The translations under genes were made by a program, and so were the position numbers. From JAEYFP01 sp964566545 (GTDB lineage Bacteria; Bacillota; Clostridia; Lachnospirales; Lachnospiraceae), in assembly GCA_964566545.1 (NCBI GenBank), contig CAZMIX010000003.1, positions 62,001 to 126,000 on the forward strand: DNA of 64,000 bases, read 5' to 3'. The notes beneath the pieces were generated by a model. The model saw only the letters and a list, made by a program, of their open reading frames with translations, was not told the origin of the DNA and ran no database searches. This document shows, piece by piece, positions 8,881 to 18,655 of the stretch (positions within the stretch are counted from its first letter, which is position 1; the number at the start of each line of letters is the position of its first letter).

Positions 8881-9750
8881 TTAATACTTTTTTCTACGAA
8901 TCGTGATGCTTACAATCTCCGCCTTATTAAATATGCGTATCGGGATTGTGTGGGAACCAAGTCCTCTGCTCAATATCATCTTGGAATGACCGGCATGAAA
9001 CTCGCCCGCGTCATATTTCGGGAACAGCTTTAGCTGCGGAGAAACAACTCCTCCCAAAAGCGGCAGACGTACGAGGCCTCCATGAACATGTCCTGAAAAT
9101 ACAAAATCAGGTTTCCACTTTGCGTACTGCTCAAAATGCTCCGGATTATGAGCCAGCAGGATCGATACGCGATCTGCATCCACCGAACCAAATATCCGTT
9201 GCAGATAATCGTCAGGGATATAGCGCGTCTTCACCTTCCGATAATATGCGTGATCCATATCCAAACCGTAAATTGTGACGCCGGCATCCGACAGCGTAAT
9301 CTTTTCATTAACAAGCAGCGGTGCGCCGGCCACTTCCAACTGCCTCTTAAGCTCCTCATAACGACCCGGAAATTTATCCCTCTGTCTGCGGAAACGCTCT
9401 TCATGATTTCCCATACCGTAATATACCGGATACTTTGCGGCAAGTTTGCCGATAAAATGAAGGGTCGGCTCATAATCATATTTCGTTTCCATGCATGAGG
9501 TCACCATGTCACCGGCAAATACGACGATATCCGGATGCAGCTCATCAATCGCCGCAAGCACCACCTCGTTCTCATTTCCGAAATCCGTGTCATGTAAATC
9601 GGACAACAGCGCTATTTTGAATTCCTCTTTTTTTAGTTTGCCGGAATAATATTTGTATTCTGTAACGGTAAATCCGCTGCTTTCTATATAAACAAGCATA
9701 CATCCCAGTATCACTACTAGGATGATGCCGACTATCATTACTGTATTCAT
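8881..9750 (-). CDS. Membrane-anchored metallophosphoesterase (YaeI/YkuE-like)
   Basis: A 289-residue calcineurin-like phosphoesterase with an N-terminal membrane helix (VMIVGIILVVILGCMLVYI). Metal ligands follow in order: LLSDLHDTDFG, VFAGDMV, GNHE, then LAHNPEH and SGHVHGG. Relatives act on lipid-linked or phosphodiester substrates at the membrane; the substrate here is unknown. ATG at 9750 was preferred over an upstream ATG because GGGGG lies just before it and it places the membrane helix at the very N-terminus. Confidence 0.87.
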   Translation of the reverse strand: MNTVMIVGIILVVILGCMLVYIESSGFTVTEYKYYSGKLKKEEFKIALLSDLHDTDFGNENEVVLAAIDELHPDIVVFAGDMVTSCMETKYDYEPTLHFIGKLAAKYPVYYGMGNHEERFRRQRDKFPGRYEELKRQLEVAGAPLLVNEKITLSDAGVTIYGLDMDHAYYRKVKTRYIPDDYLQRIFGSVDADRVSILLAHNPEHFEQYAKWKPDFVFSGHVHGGLVRLPLLGGVVSPQLKLFPKYDAGEFHAGHSKMILSRGLGSHTIPIRIFNKAEIVSITIRRKKY

Positions 9751-9839
9751 AAAGCCCCCATGAAATACTCTGCGATGCAAGCAGCCACACCATTGCTGTC
9801 ATTTCTTACGGCGCACTGCTTTATCTTACAACATCTTGT

Positions 9840-9848
9840 ATTATATCA
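9840..9848 (-). promoter_or_regulatory. Extended -10 promoter before metallophosphoesterase-scpAB
   Basis: The minus strand reads TGATATAAT, a perfect -10 with extended TGn, about 90 bases before the phosphoesterase ATG. The -35 is poor. Confidence 0.4.
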
Positions 9849-9907
9849 CATGTTTTTTGATTAGAAAAGCACTTTATCTAGTTTTTCGCCGCTTTTAGAT
9901 AGAGTTT

Positions 9908-11350
9908 TTAGAGCAGCCATTGTGCGGCGCTCTTTCTCAGGTAGTCTTTGAAGCCGGCTTTATCCACGCTGTTTACGTATAGGATTGGCACACTTCCAAT
10001 TTTAGAACCGTTTAAATAATAGATTGCCTCTCCGGCCGCATGACCTGCGATAACAGGCGCGTTAACGCTTTCGGCAAGCACGACTTGTTTTTCGATCGTG
10101 TTAATATCCTCACCTTTGAACGCCAAATATCGGAATTCTCCTTCATAGGCAATTTCCACATGATCCGCAAGACCGCCGTTTATTTTCATATTCGGCAATG
10201 TTTCTATATTTTCATCTTTGTAAAGACGGCATACCGCAAAACCGTGGCTCAGTAGTGTTACCGCATCATTGAAGCGCACTTTATAGTCCGGCGCCTGCAT
10301 AATCACGGCGATCAGTTCAATTTCGTTCTGTCTGGCGGTCGCTGAAACACAATACTTTGCAAGGCTTGTAGAGCCGGTTTTCAAACCTGTCGCATAGCTG
10401 TACTGCCGAATCAGCTTATTGGTATTGGTCAAGCCAAATTCGCTTTCGCCGCGTGCCGTTTTATGTATCATATTTTCCATCCATATCGTCGAATATTCCT
10501 CAACCTGAGGATATTTGGTAATCAGCTCGCGCGACATCAGCGCGACATCCCGCGCGCTTGTCAAGTGTCCGTCTGCGTCAAGCCCGTTGCAGTTCACAAA
10601 ATGCGTATTTGTCATCCCAAGCCCGCTCGCGCGCTGGTTCATCTGGTTAACAAATTCTGCCTCGCTGCCGTAAATATACTCGGCCATCGCCACACATGCA
10701 TCATTTGCGCTTGCGATCGCGATGCATTTGATCATTGTTTCGACGTCCTGCTCCTCTCCCGGCTCCAAAAACACCTGCGAACCGCCCATCGAAGCCGCGT
10801 ATTCCGATGTACATACCGGATCTGTCAAGTGGATCTTTCCCTGCTCGAGCGCATCAAATATCAAAACCAGCGTCATGATTTTTGTAATGCTCGCCGGGCG
10901 CAGCGTCTCATCGGCATCCTGCTCATAAATGACCGTACCAGTAGAAGCTTCCATCAAAATGGCGGAAGGAGCCACTATTGCCAATGAAACTCCTGGGTTT
11001 GTAAATGAATTTCCGTTTGTTTCCCCGTCCGTATTCGTCGTTTCTTCTGCCGTATTTTCAACGACCTTCGTCGCAGCACCATCCTCCTCAGTTGCCATCC
11101 CTGTTTCCTTAGCTGTGCTTTCAGTTCCTGCCTCCGTACTTTCAGTCCCCGTCGCAGAATTCCCCTCTATATTTTCTACGCTTTCCGCACTTTCTGCGTT
11201 TTCTACGATGTCTCCAGAAACACTTTCCGATATCATCATTGCGTCCGCATGGATTTCCACACAGGCTCCAAGCACTGTCATCAATAAGACCGCCGATGCC
11301 AGGCATGCGCCGCCGATCCTCTTTATCATCAGATTCCACCTTTTTTTCAT
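9908..11350 (-). CDS. D-alanyl-D-alanine carboxypeptidase (second copy, S11)
   Basis: A 480-residue exported DD-carboxypeptidase. It has a signal peptide at residues 1-36, then a Ser/Thr/Glu-rich low-complexity linker at about 42-115, then the catalytic domain with S154-I-T-K157, S214-A-N216 and K324-T-G (TGLKTGSTSLAKY). The C-terminal 110 residues are PBP5_C-like beta structure. The acidic linker is unusual and may span the wall or tether the enzyme. It is not closely similar to the paralogue at 3456-4808. It starts at ATG 11350 with GGAGCGG upstream. Confidence 0.9.
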   Translation of the reverse strand: MKKRWNLMIKRIGGACLASAVLLMTVLGACVEIHADAMMISESVSGDIVENAESAESVENIEGNSATGTESTEAGTESTAKETGMATEEDGAATKVVENTAEETTNTDGETNGNSFTNPGVSLAIVAPSAILMEASTGTVIYEQDADETLRPASITKIMTLVLIFDALEQGKIHLTDPVCTSEYAASMGGSQVFLEPGEEQDVETMIKCIAIASANDACVAMAEYIYGSEAEFVNQMNQRASGLGMTNTHFVNCNGLDADGHLTSARDVALMSRELITKYPQVEEYSTIWMENMIHKTARGESEFGLTNTNKLIRQYSYATGLKTGSTSLAKYCVSATARQNEIELIAVIMQAPDYKVRFNDAVTLLSHGFAVCRLYKDENIETLPNMKINGGLADHVEIAYEGEFRYLAFKGEDINTIEKQVVLAESVNAPVIAGHAAGEAIYYLNGSKIGSVPILYVNSVDKAGFKDYLRKSAAQWLL

Positions 11351-11386
11351 GTTGCCGCTCCAAAGGATATTATTACCTAATATATG

Positions 11387-11422
11387 AAAAAAGGCCCTCG
11401 GCTATTCTCATAACCAAGGACC
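11387..11422 (-). terminator. Intrinsic terminator after rpsU
   Basis: On minus, a 13-bp stem (GGTCCTTGGTTAT paired with ATAGCCGAGGGCC through G-U pairs), a GAGA loop and a run of six T. It lies 11 bases beyond the rpsU stop and before the second dac gene. Confidence 0.88.
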
Positions 11423-11432
11423 AATGTAAACA

Positions 11433-11609
11433 TTAATTATATTTACGTTTTCTAGCTGCTTCAGATTTCTTCTTACGTTTCACGCTCGGCTTTTCGTAAT
11501 GCTCTCTTTTACGAATTTCCTGCTGAATGCCTGCCTTTGCGCAGTTCCTCTTAAAGCGACGTAAAGCGCTGTCTAAAGTCTCGTTTTCTTTTACAATTAC
11601 ATTTGACAT
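11433..11609 (-). CDS. rpsU: 30S ribosomal protein S21
   Basis: A 58-residue basic protein: MSNVIVKENETLDSALRRF at the start, then KRNCAKAGIQQEIRKREHYE and a Lys/Arg-rich tail ending RKRKYN. This is S21 at full family length, a small-subunit protein near the anti-Shine-Dalgarno. It has its own promoter (11705-11732) and its own terminator (11387-11422), so it is a single-gene unit with a leader of about 90 bases. Confidence 0.97.
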   Translation of the reverse strand: MSNVIVKENETLDSALRRFKRNCAKAGIQQEIRKREHYEKPSVKRKKKSEAARKRKYN

Positions 11610-11704
11610 AGTCTCACACCTAACCTCCCCTCAAGTCCTATATTGTGCAGCATACGACTGTAGGGTATTTTGCCCGAATTAAACAGACAATTGCACTATA
11701 GTAG

Positions 11705-11732
11705 ATTATAGCATATTTTCACATTTCGTCAA
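11705..11732 (-). promoter_or_regulatory. Sigma-A promoter of rpsU
   Basis: On minus, TTGACG, a 16-base spacer, then TATAAT. It is placed between the alaS stop and rpsU. Confidence 0.8.
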
Positions 11733-11762
11733 CAGTTTTTCTCAAAAAATGTGAGAAAGTGA

Positions 11763-14402
11763 CTATGCGAGCTGACTTTCAAGCACATTTTTGGCTTCTG
11801 CGATGCAGGCGTCGATGCCTGCCGGATTCTTTCCTCCGGCCTGCGCCATGTTCGGACGCCCGCCGCCGCCACCGCCTACCAGCGCCGCGATACCCTTGAT
11901 CAGGTTGCCCGCATGGGCGCCTTTTGCCATCGCACCATCCGTCACCATCGCGATCAGGTTGACCTTGCCCTCTGACTCGGAAGCGATCACGACTACGCCT
12001 TCGCTCAGCTTTTCCTTTAACTGGTCGCCAAGCTCCCGCAAACCGTTCATATCGACATCGGAAACCTTGGCCGCCAGCAGCTTGACGCCCTTTACCTCAG
12101 CGACCTGATCCATCACGTCGCCGAGCGCGTCCTTGGCCGCTCTGCTCTTTAGCGAGTCGATCTCACTCTGCAGGCTCTTCATTTCCGCCTGCATATGCGT
12201 CAGCTTTTCAATAAGTGATGCGGGGTTTGTCTTTGCGATTTTAGCCGCCTCATTCAGCGCCTCTTCCAATTCTTTGTAATAAGCAAATACGCCGTTTCCG
12301 GTCAGCGCCTCGATTCTCCTCACACCGGCTGCAATGCCCGATTCCGACAGAATCTTAAAGGCAATGATCGTTCCTGTATTCTGCACATGCGTACCGCCGC
12401 AAAGCTCCACGGAGAACTCGCCCATTTTAACAACGCGGACCGTCTCGCCGTATTTTTCTCCGAACAACGCCATTGCACCGGTCTTCTTTGCTTCCTCGAT
12501 CGTCATGACCTCAGTTTTTACGGGAAGTGCCGCTTCGATCTCTTCATTGACAATCGCTTCCACCCGGTCTAACTCCTCCTGTGTCATCGATGAAAAATGG
12601 CTGAAATCAAAGCGAAGCCGGTCACCGTCTACAAACGAGCCCGCCTGCTCCACATGCGAGCCGAGCACGGTACGCAGCGCTTTCTGCAATAAATGAGTCG
12701 CACTGTGGTTCTTGCACGTAGCCGACCTGTTTTCCTCATTTACCATGAGCGTCACGACATCGCCCGTTTTAAACATGCCCTTTGTCATCTTTCCGACATG
12801 GCCGATTTTTCCGCCGGACAGCTTGATAGTATCCTCCACCTGGAATTCTCCATCTGCAAAGGTGATGATTCCGATGTCGGCGCTCTGTCCGCCCATCGTC
12901 GCATAAAACGGCGTTTCGTCCACAATGACCGTACCTACCTGACCGTCCGTCAAAGCTTCCGTCAACTCTGTTTCCGTTGTCAGCACCGATATTTTGGACT
13001 CTGTGGTCAGTTTGTCATAACCGACAAACGCGGAAGCAACAGCCGGATCGATTTCCTCATATACGGTCGCGTCCGCGCCCATATAATTTGTAACCTTTCT
13101 TGCCTTGCGCGCCTGCTCCTTCTGTCCCTGCATCGCCTTCGCAAAACCGTCCTCGTCCACCGTATATCCTTTTTCCTCTAAAATTTCCTTCGTCAGATCG
13201 AGCGGGAAGCCGTAGGTGTCATGGAGCTTAAACGCATCCTCGCCGGACAGCACCGTGCTGTTCTTTGCCGCGATTTCCTCGCACATCTCATTTAAAATAG
13301 TCAGTCCCTGGTCGATCGTCTTGTTAAACTTCGCTTCTTCCTGCGTCAATACGTTGAATATAAATTCCTTCTTTTCCTCCAACTCCGGATAGCCGTCCCT
13401 GGAGCCTTCGATCACCGTCTCGCTGAGCTTTGCAAGGAACATGCCTTCAATGCCGAGCAGCCTGCCATGTCTGGAGGCGCGGCGGATGATTCTTCTTAAT
13501 ACATAGCCCCTTCCTTCGTTGGACGGCATGATCCCGTCCGAAATCATAAAGGCGGCGGAACGGATATGATCCGTCACGATGCGGATGGACACATCCCATT
13601 TATATTCCTTATGATATTCCTTGCCGGCAAGCTCGCATACCTTGCTGCGCAGCGCATAGATCGTGTCCACGTCAAAAATGGAATCCACATCCTGTACGGC
13701 GGCGGCAAGACGCTCCAGCCCCATGCCGGTATCGATATTCTTCTGCTCGAGTTCCGTGTAATTGCCTTTTCCATCGCTTTCAAACTGGGTGAACACGTTG
13801 TTCCAGATTTCAATATAGCGGTCGCAGTCGCAGCCCACCGTACAATCCGGCTTCCCGCAGCCATACCGCTCTCCGCGGTCATAATAAACCTCCGAACAGG
13901 GACCGCACGGACCCGACCCATGCTCCCAAAAATTATCTTCCTTGCCAAAACGGAAAATACGCTCGATAGGAACACCGATTTCCTTATTCCAGATTTCAAA
14001 CGCCTCGTCATCATCCAAATAGACGGAAGGATATAGACGATCCCCCTCAAGACCAACCACCTTAGTCAGAAACTCCCATGTCCATGCGATCGCCTCATGC
14101 TTGAAATAATCGCCAAATGAAAAGTTACCGAGCATTTCAAAAAAGGTGCCATGTCTTGCCGTCTTTCCAATATTCTCAATATCACCTGTACGGATGCACT
14201 TCTGGCAAGTCGTCACCCGTTTCCTCGGCGGAATCTCCTGTCCGGTAAAATAAGGCTTTAACGGAGCCATGCCGGAATTAATCAGCAACAGGCTGTTATC
14301 GTTATGCGGCACTAAAGAAAAGCTCTTCATTGCCAAATGTTCTTTGCTTTCAAAGAACTCCAAAAACATTTTTCTTAATTCGTTTACACCGTACCTTTGC
14401 AC
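11763..14402 (-). CDS. alaS: Alanyl-tRNA synthetase
   Basis: An 879-residue class II synthetase that charges tRNA-Ala in the cytoplasm. Seen in order are motif 1 to 3 of the aminoacylation domain in the first 240 residues (MAPLKPYFTGQEIPPRKRVTTCQ; HGTFFEMLGNFSFGDYF), an anticodon-independent helical domain, and the editing domain with zinc ligands HSATH and CGGTH. The C-Ala domain ends with the Gly-rich GGGGGGRPNMAQAGG. Length is normal. The start is a GTG at 14402 with GAGGAAAT upstream. A hairpin abuts its ribosome binding site (14417-14437). Confidence 0.97.
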   Translation of the reverse strand: MQRYGVNELRKMFLEFFESKEHLAMKSFSLVPHNDNSLLLINSGMAPLKPYFTGQEIPPRKRVTTCQKCIRTGDIENIGKTARHGTFFEMLGNFSFGDYFKHEAIAWTWEFLTKVVGLEGDRLYPSVYLDDDEAFEIWNKEIGVPIERIFRFGKEDNFWEHGSGPCGPCSEVYYDRGERYGCGKPDCTVGCDCDRYIEIWNNVFTQFESDGKGNYTELEQKNIDTGMGLERLAAAVQDVDSIFDVDTIYALRSKVCELAGKEYHKEYKWDVSIRIVTDHIRSAAFMISDGIMPSNEGRGYVLRRIIRRASRHGRLLGIEGMFLAKLSETVIEGSRDGYPELEEKKEFIFNVLTQEEAKFNKTIDQGLTILNEMCEEIAAKNSTVLSGEDAFKLHDTYGFPLDLTKEILEEKGYTVDEDGFAKAMQGQKEQARKARKVTNYMGADATVYEEIDPAVASAFVGYDKLTTESKISVLTTETELTEALTDGQVGTVIVDETPFYATMGGQSADIGIITFADGEFQVEDTIKLSGGKIGHVGKMTKGMFKTGDVVTLMVNEENRSATCKNHSATHLLQKALRTVLGSHVEQAGSFVDGDRLRFDFSHFSSMTQEELDRVEAIVNEEIEAALPVKTEVMTIEEAKKTGAMALFGEKYGETVRVVKMGEFSVELCGGTHVQNTGTIIAFKILSESGIAAGVRRIEALTGNGVFAYYKELEEALNEAAKIAKTNPASLIEKLTHMQAEMKSLQSEIDSLKSRAAKDALGDVMDQVAEVKGVKLLAAKVSDVDMNGLRELGDQLKEKLSEGVVVIASESEGKVNLIAMVTDGAMAKGAHAGNLIKGIAALVGGGGGGRPNMAQAGGKNPAGIDACIAEAKNVLESQLA

Positions 14403-14416
14403 TCTATTTCCTCCTG

Positions 14417-14437
14417 ACGGTCCGACAAAAGGACCGT
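14417..14437 (-). promoter_or_regulatory. Hairpin abutting the alaS ribosome binding site
   Basis: A perfect 7-bp inverted repeat (ACGGTCC, 7-base loop, GGACCGT) ends only a few bases before the Shine-Dalgarno CAGGAGG. No T-run follows, so it is not a terminator. It could be a translational or synthetase-binding site. Confidence 0.4.
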
Positions 14438-14496
14438 TACCATCATATTGTTCGCGTACAATTCTATACCATACCTGCCAACCTTGTCAATGCCGC

Positions 14497-15507
14497 TTAT
14501 AACAAATTCACCCCGCCTGCGGCAGCATATTCCGCCACCTCGTCCGGCCATATGGAACTTTGCACTTCTCCGATATGCGCGCGCCGCAAAAAAAACATGC
14601 AAATTCTGGATTGTCCGATTCCTCCGCCGACCGTGTAAGGCAGATCCTTTTCAAGAACTGCCTTTTGGAATGGCAGCCTTGCGCGGTCTTCACAGCCTGC
14701 AATCGCCAGCTGCTTCTCAAGCGCTTCCTCATCCACACGAATGCCCATCGAGGACAGCTCCAGCGACAGATCCAGCACGGGATAATAGACGATGATATCG
14801 CCGTTTAAATCCCAATCATCATAGTCCGGCGCCCTTCCGTCGTGACGCTCTCCGGACTTTAACGCGCCGCCGATCTTCATTAAAAATACGGCGCCATATT
14901 CCTTTGCGATCTTATTTTCCCGTTCCTTTGCGGTGCAGTCCGGCCAACGATCCTCAAGCTCCTGCGTCGTCACGAACGTAATGTCCTGCGGAAGAATTTT
15001 CTTGATTTCCGGATAACGCGCATTTATAAATACCTCGGTATTTTTCAGCGCCTCATACACTTTTTTTACGATCAGTTTTAACGTTTCCTCATTTCGTTCC
15101 TTCTTGTCGATGATTTTTTCCCAATCCCATTGATCCACATAAAGAGAGTGCAGATTGTCAGTATCCTCATCCCTTCTGATTGCGCTCATATCCGTGTACA
15201 GCCCTTCTCCATGCGTAAAGCCATACTTTTTCAATGCCATCCTCTTCCACTTTGCGAGAGAATGCACGATTTCCACGACTGCGTCGTTCTGCTCCTTAAT
15301 GCCAAAGCTGACCGGGCGTTCCACGCCATTTAAATTATCGTTCAGTCCTGATTCGGGCTTCACAAACAGCGGTGCCGACACTCTTGTTAAATTCAGCTCC
15401 TTTGCAAGCGCCCTTTCAAAATAATCTTTCACATCCTTGATTGCGATCTCTGTTTCCTTAATACTTTGCGGACTGCGATAGCCCTTGGGAATTACGATTC
15501 CTTTCAT
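14497..15507 (-). CDS. asnA: Aspartate-ammonia ligase (AsnA)
   Basis: A 336-residue ammonia-dependent asparagine synthetase, related to class II tRNA synthetases, that makes asparagine from aspartate, ammonia and ATP. Family segments are clear: GLNDNLNGVERPVSFGIK, VVEIVHSLAKWKRMALKKYGF, GLYTDMSAIRRDED, SLYVDQWDWEKII and the C-terminal GGGIGQSRICMFFLRRAHIGEVQ. Length is as expected. It sits about 95 bases upstream of alaS on the same strand. Confidence 0.97.
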   Translation of the reverse strand: MKGIVIPKGYRSPQSIKETEIAIKDVKDYFERALAKELNLTRVSAPLFVKPESGLNDNLNGVERPVSFGIKEQNDAVVEIVHSLAKWKRMALKKYGFTHGEGLYTDMSAIRRDEDTDNLHSLYVDQWDWEKIIDKKERNEETLKLIVKKVYEALKNTEVFINARYPEIKKILPQDITFVTTQELEDRWPDCTAKERENKIAKEYGAVFLMKIGGALKSGERHDGRAPDYDDWDLNGDIIVYYPVLDLSLELSSMGIRVDEEALEKQLAIAGCEDRARLPFQKAVLEKDLPYTVGGGIGQSRICMFFLRRAHIGEVQSSIWPDEVAEYAAAGGVNLL

Positions 15508-15550
15508 TCTGATACCCGCTTTCCTGTAATTTCTTTATCTTCTACTCATT

Positions 15551-18500
15551 CTACTCATCGTTCAGCCTATTTTGAATCAACTGGCGAAGCTCCTCCAGCA
15601 TTTGAAGCAATTCTCCATGCCGCTCCGTTATTTTATCCCACTGCCCGTTTTTACCGTACTGTTCCATTTCGTAGGCGAGGCCACGCATCTCCAAAGCACC
15701 GATAGAAACTGCCGCGCTTTTCAGCCCGTGGGCATAAATCTCATAATCCTTCTCATTTTTTTTGGCAAATGCCTGATTAAGGTTTTCCCTTATCCCCAAA
15801 CATTCCCCGGCAAACGTCCGTACGATGAGCCGGTACATCTCGGCATCACCCATGCAATGCTGCCTTATGACCTCCTGCTCCTCGATATGGTCCTCCCTCT
15901 TAAACAAAGGCTTTCCATTCGCTCCCAAATAGGTATCCACCTGGTATTTCCTCTTGCTTTCCGGAATGAATTTTCTGAGTGTTGCATCCAGCTCCTGAAA
16001 ATCGAGCGGCTTTGACAGATAGTCATTCATTCCACATGCAAGCAGCTTTTCCCTTGTACCTTTGACGACATCCGCCGTCAATGCGACGATCGGCAGCTCT
16101 TTTTCAGCGCAGTTCTTCAGCTTCCGGATCATCTGTGTCACTTCCCTGCCGTCGATATGCGGCATCATATAATCCATCAGGATGAGGTCATATTTTTCTC
16201 CCGCTTTTAAAAGTGCGAGCGTCTCCTGTGCGCTTTCCGCCGTGAAGACCTGTATTTCGTAACGCTTCAGCACTTCCCTGATGACGGTCAGATTGACGCG
16301 GTTATCGTCTACCGCAAGAATTCTGACATCCGGCGCCTTAAATTCCTCCTTCTGCTTATTCTCCTGTGCTTTTTGAGACTGCGGCTTTCCATACAGCAGG
16401 TTCATAATTTCTGCCGGAAGTGCAGGCTTTCTAAGCGCCGGCAGGCTTTCGTCTCCCGTTATCATCTCGTTCACCGAAGCAAGAGCGATGAGCTTTGTAT
16501 GTAGGTACGCTTTTTTCCATGCTTTTACGTCAGCTTCTGAATACAACTTCGTATCAAAAAACAGTACCGTATCGTCCGCATCCTCTGCCGCATACGGATC
16601 CGTTCCCTCCTCTGTCCGAATCTCCAGAAGATTCAGGAGCTTCACAAATTCCTCCCTCTCTTCTCTCCGCAAAAATACATAGGCACGATATTTCCCTGGC
16701 TCGTCATTATAAACCGCACAAGTAAAATCCGCAACCCTTTGTTCGATACTCATCGTAAAGCTGCTGCCTTCTCCGTAAACGCTGTGCACGGCGACCGTAC
16801 CGTTCATGATCTGCGCAAGCCTTTTGGAAATTGCCAGCCCAAGACCGGTTCCTTCCCGTTCCCGATTTTTCTTCGCATCCACCTGTGTAAATTCTTCAAA
16901 CAGGTTCTTTTGATCCTCCTCCCGAATCCCAATCCCAGTATCGGTGACTGTACAGATGAGCCTGATTCTGTCATCCGCGACCACCGCGCTGTCAACCTCT
17001 AAGCAAATCGAGCCGGCATCCGTATATTTTACCGCATTGTTCAATAGATTTAAAAGGATCTGCCTGACGCGTCCCTCATCCCCGATCAGACAGTCAGGAA
17101 GTTGTGGATTCCATTTCAACAGAAACACAAGCTCCCTCTCCTGCGCTCGAATTGTGGTAATATCCCTGATATTAGCCAGCATTTCATTTAACGAGTATGG
17201 TTCCTCGAGAATATCATACTTATCCGCCGAAAACTTGCTGTAATCCAAAATGTCGTTGATAATGGTGAGCAGGTTCTGTGAAGCGCTGTTAATCATCTTC
17301 GCATATTCCAGATTGTTTTTTGACAAATCATTCGAGTGCGTCAGAAGCTCCGACATGCTGACAATCGCGTTCATCGGCGTCCTGATTTCATGAGTCATAT
17401 TTGCCAGAAAAATGCTTTTATCCATACTTTCCTTGACCGCCTGATCCTTTTCACGTTCGAGGACAAGGATTCCCTTGATCGAATCATAAACCAGAACTAT
17501 CATAAAATAGGCGAGTCCATAGCAAAAGATGGATCCTGTCTTTTTATAGCTGTTATCCCAATACTGTACCAAAACCTCTGTCAGTCCGAAGGGAACCAGC
17601 CCCAGCAGACCATACAGCAGCGGAAGTGTGTTTCTGTCCCTGTGTACAAACCAGCAGCAGACTGTCGTGACGCTCATTAACAGTGCGGATAAAACCGCGA
17701 TGAGATTGCTTGCGATTAACGTCTCATACAGGTCAAAGACTCCAAATATCTGCAGCAGAATACAGACCGCCGCGTTAGCGCATCCGAAAAACTCCATCGC
17801 CAGATGCCATTTTTCGTATCTGTAACCCTGAACAATATTTATATACTTTAACATCGGAACCGGGAACAGCAGCAAGCTCAAAAAAGTAACTGCGTACATG
17901 AAATAACTGTTTCCAATCGTAAACTGTATGATTTTTCCTTCCATCAAAAGCCACGAGGACAGCAGCAGGATAAACAGGCCGAGATACAGCAACTTCCGGT
18001 TATTCTTCTTATGGAGCAGCCCTCTGATGACTGCAACAACGATGAGCAGAAAACCAACGATGACAAGCAGGCCGGCGATGATGTGTCTTGAATTGAACAT
18101 GCGGTATATTTCCTGCATGATCGCCGTCTTTTCCCCAAAATAGAACTCATTGACGACGCCACGGTTACTTTTGTATGGCGAATCCAGCTCGATTTCCACC
18201 AGCTTTCCCGCATCCTCATCAGTCAGCGGGATCAGCACATAGAGGCTTCCGCCCGATTTCCAGAGAGGCTCCTTTAAGTCATGTCCGTACTCATAAACTT
18301 CTTTCCCGTCGATCAGCACCCGCGCATTTTGCAGGGACAGCCGGAATCCGAGATTATAGCCGAATGGAATTTCTTCCGGCAGCTTCCGGTAAATGCGAAA
18401 ACCCATATCCGCCTCGTCCATATAAGGATTCATATCATCCGGCGAGCTTATGGATACCGTACTTCCGTCCTTGGTGTCGTATTGCCAGCCCTTATCCAGT

Positions 18501-18631
18501 ACGGAGAAATCTGCCCGCAGAAAGGAGGTTTCCGGCTGTTCGGAAAGCAGCGTTATGGCTAATACCACGATTGCTGCGGCCATTAATACCAAAAAAAAGA
18601 GATTTACGGCTTTTGCTGTCTTTCTTTCCAT
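15551..18631 (-). CDS. Hybrid sensor histidine kinase with receiver and Hpt domains (7TM-DISM type)
   Basis: A 1026-residue membrane phosphorelay protein. The N-terminus is a signal or anchor helix (about 10-28), then an extracytoplasmic beta-sandwich to about residue 178 that resembles 7TMR-DISM sensors, then seven predicted membrane helices to about 390. The kinase core has the H-box NMTHEIRTPMNA with His414, an ATPase domain with DTGIGI and GTGLGLAISKRLA, a degenerate receiver-like stretch at about 645-750, and a true receiver (ILAVDDNRVN; Asp820 in LILMDYMMPHIDG). A C-terminal Hpt domain carries His968 in AHGLKSAA. No partner response regulator lies beside it. The stimulus is unknown. Confidence 0.9.
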   Translation of the reverse strand: MERKTAKAVNLFFLVLMAAAIVVLAITLLSEQPETSFLRADFSVLDKGWQYDTKDGSTVSISSPDDMNPYMDEADMGFRIYRKLPEEIPFGYNLGFRLSLQNARVLIDGKEVYEYGHDLKEPLWKSGGSLYVLIPLTDEDAGKLVEIELDSPYKSNRGVVNEFYFGEKTAIMQEIYRMFNSRHIIAGLLVIVGFLLIVVAVIRGLLHKKNNRKLLYLGLFILLLSSWLLMEGKIIQFTIGNSYFMYAVTFLSLLLFPVPMLKYINIVQGYRYEKWHLAMEFFGCANAAVCILLQIFGVFDLYETLIASNLIAVLSALLMSVTTVCCWFVHRDRNTLPLLYGLLGLVPFGLTEVLVQYWDNSYKKTGSIFCYGLAYFMIVLVYDSIKGILVLEREKDQAVKESMDKSIFLANMTHEIRTPMNAIVSMSELLTHSNDLSKNNLEYAKMINSASQNLLTIINDILDYSKFSADKYDILEEPYSLNEMLANIRDITTIRAQERELVFLLKWNPQLPDCLIGDEGRVRQILLNLLNNAVKYTDAGSICLEVDSAVVADDRIRLICTVTDTGIGIREEDQKNLFEEFTQVDAKKNREREGTGLGLAISKRLAQIMNGTVAVHSVYGEGSSFTMSIEQRVADFTCAVYNDEPGKYRAYVFLRREEREEFVKLLNLLEIRTEEGTDPYAAEDADDTVLFFDTKLYSEADVKAWKKAYLHTKLIALASVNEMITGDESLPALRKPALPAEIMNLLYGKPQSQKAQENKQKEEFKAPDVRILAVDDNRVNLTVIREVLKRYEIQVFTAESAQETLALLKAGEKYDLILMDYMMPHIDGREVTQMIRKLKNCAEKELPIVALTADVVKGTREKLLACGMNDYLSKPLDFQELDATLRKFIPESKRKYQVDTYLGANGKPLFKREDHIEEQEVIRQHCMGDAEMYRLIVRTFAGECLGIRENLNQAFAKKNEKDYEIYAHGLKSAAVSIGALEMRGLAYEMEQYGKNGQWDKITERHGELLQMLEELRQLIQNRLNDE

Positions 18632-18655
18632 TTGAGTTTCCCTTCCTCTTTCGTT

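Noticed and set aside
10463..10987. 174-codon plus-strand frame
   Set aside because: Antisense to the DD-carboxypeptidase catalytic domain; no homologous motifs.
11738..11758. Hairpin TTTCTCA/TGAGAAA after alaS as a terminator
   Set aside because: The stem is short and AT-rich and no clear T-run follows it; it may be chance in an AT-rich spacer.
12334..13181. Several plus-strand frames of 100-160 codons
   Set aside because: They lie antisense to alaS, have no family resemblance and no ribosome binding sites.
13566..14056. Overlapping 156-160 codon frames on both strands
   Set aside because: Both are shadows of the conserved alaS N-terminal domain; composition is Arg-rich and not protein-like.
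14403..14496. T-box riboswitch upstream of alaS
   Set aside because: The gap is under 100 bases and lacks the GGTGGTACCGCG-like antiterminator motif; the same holds for glyS and asnA.
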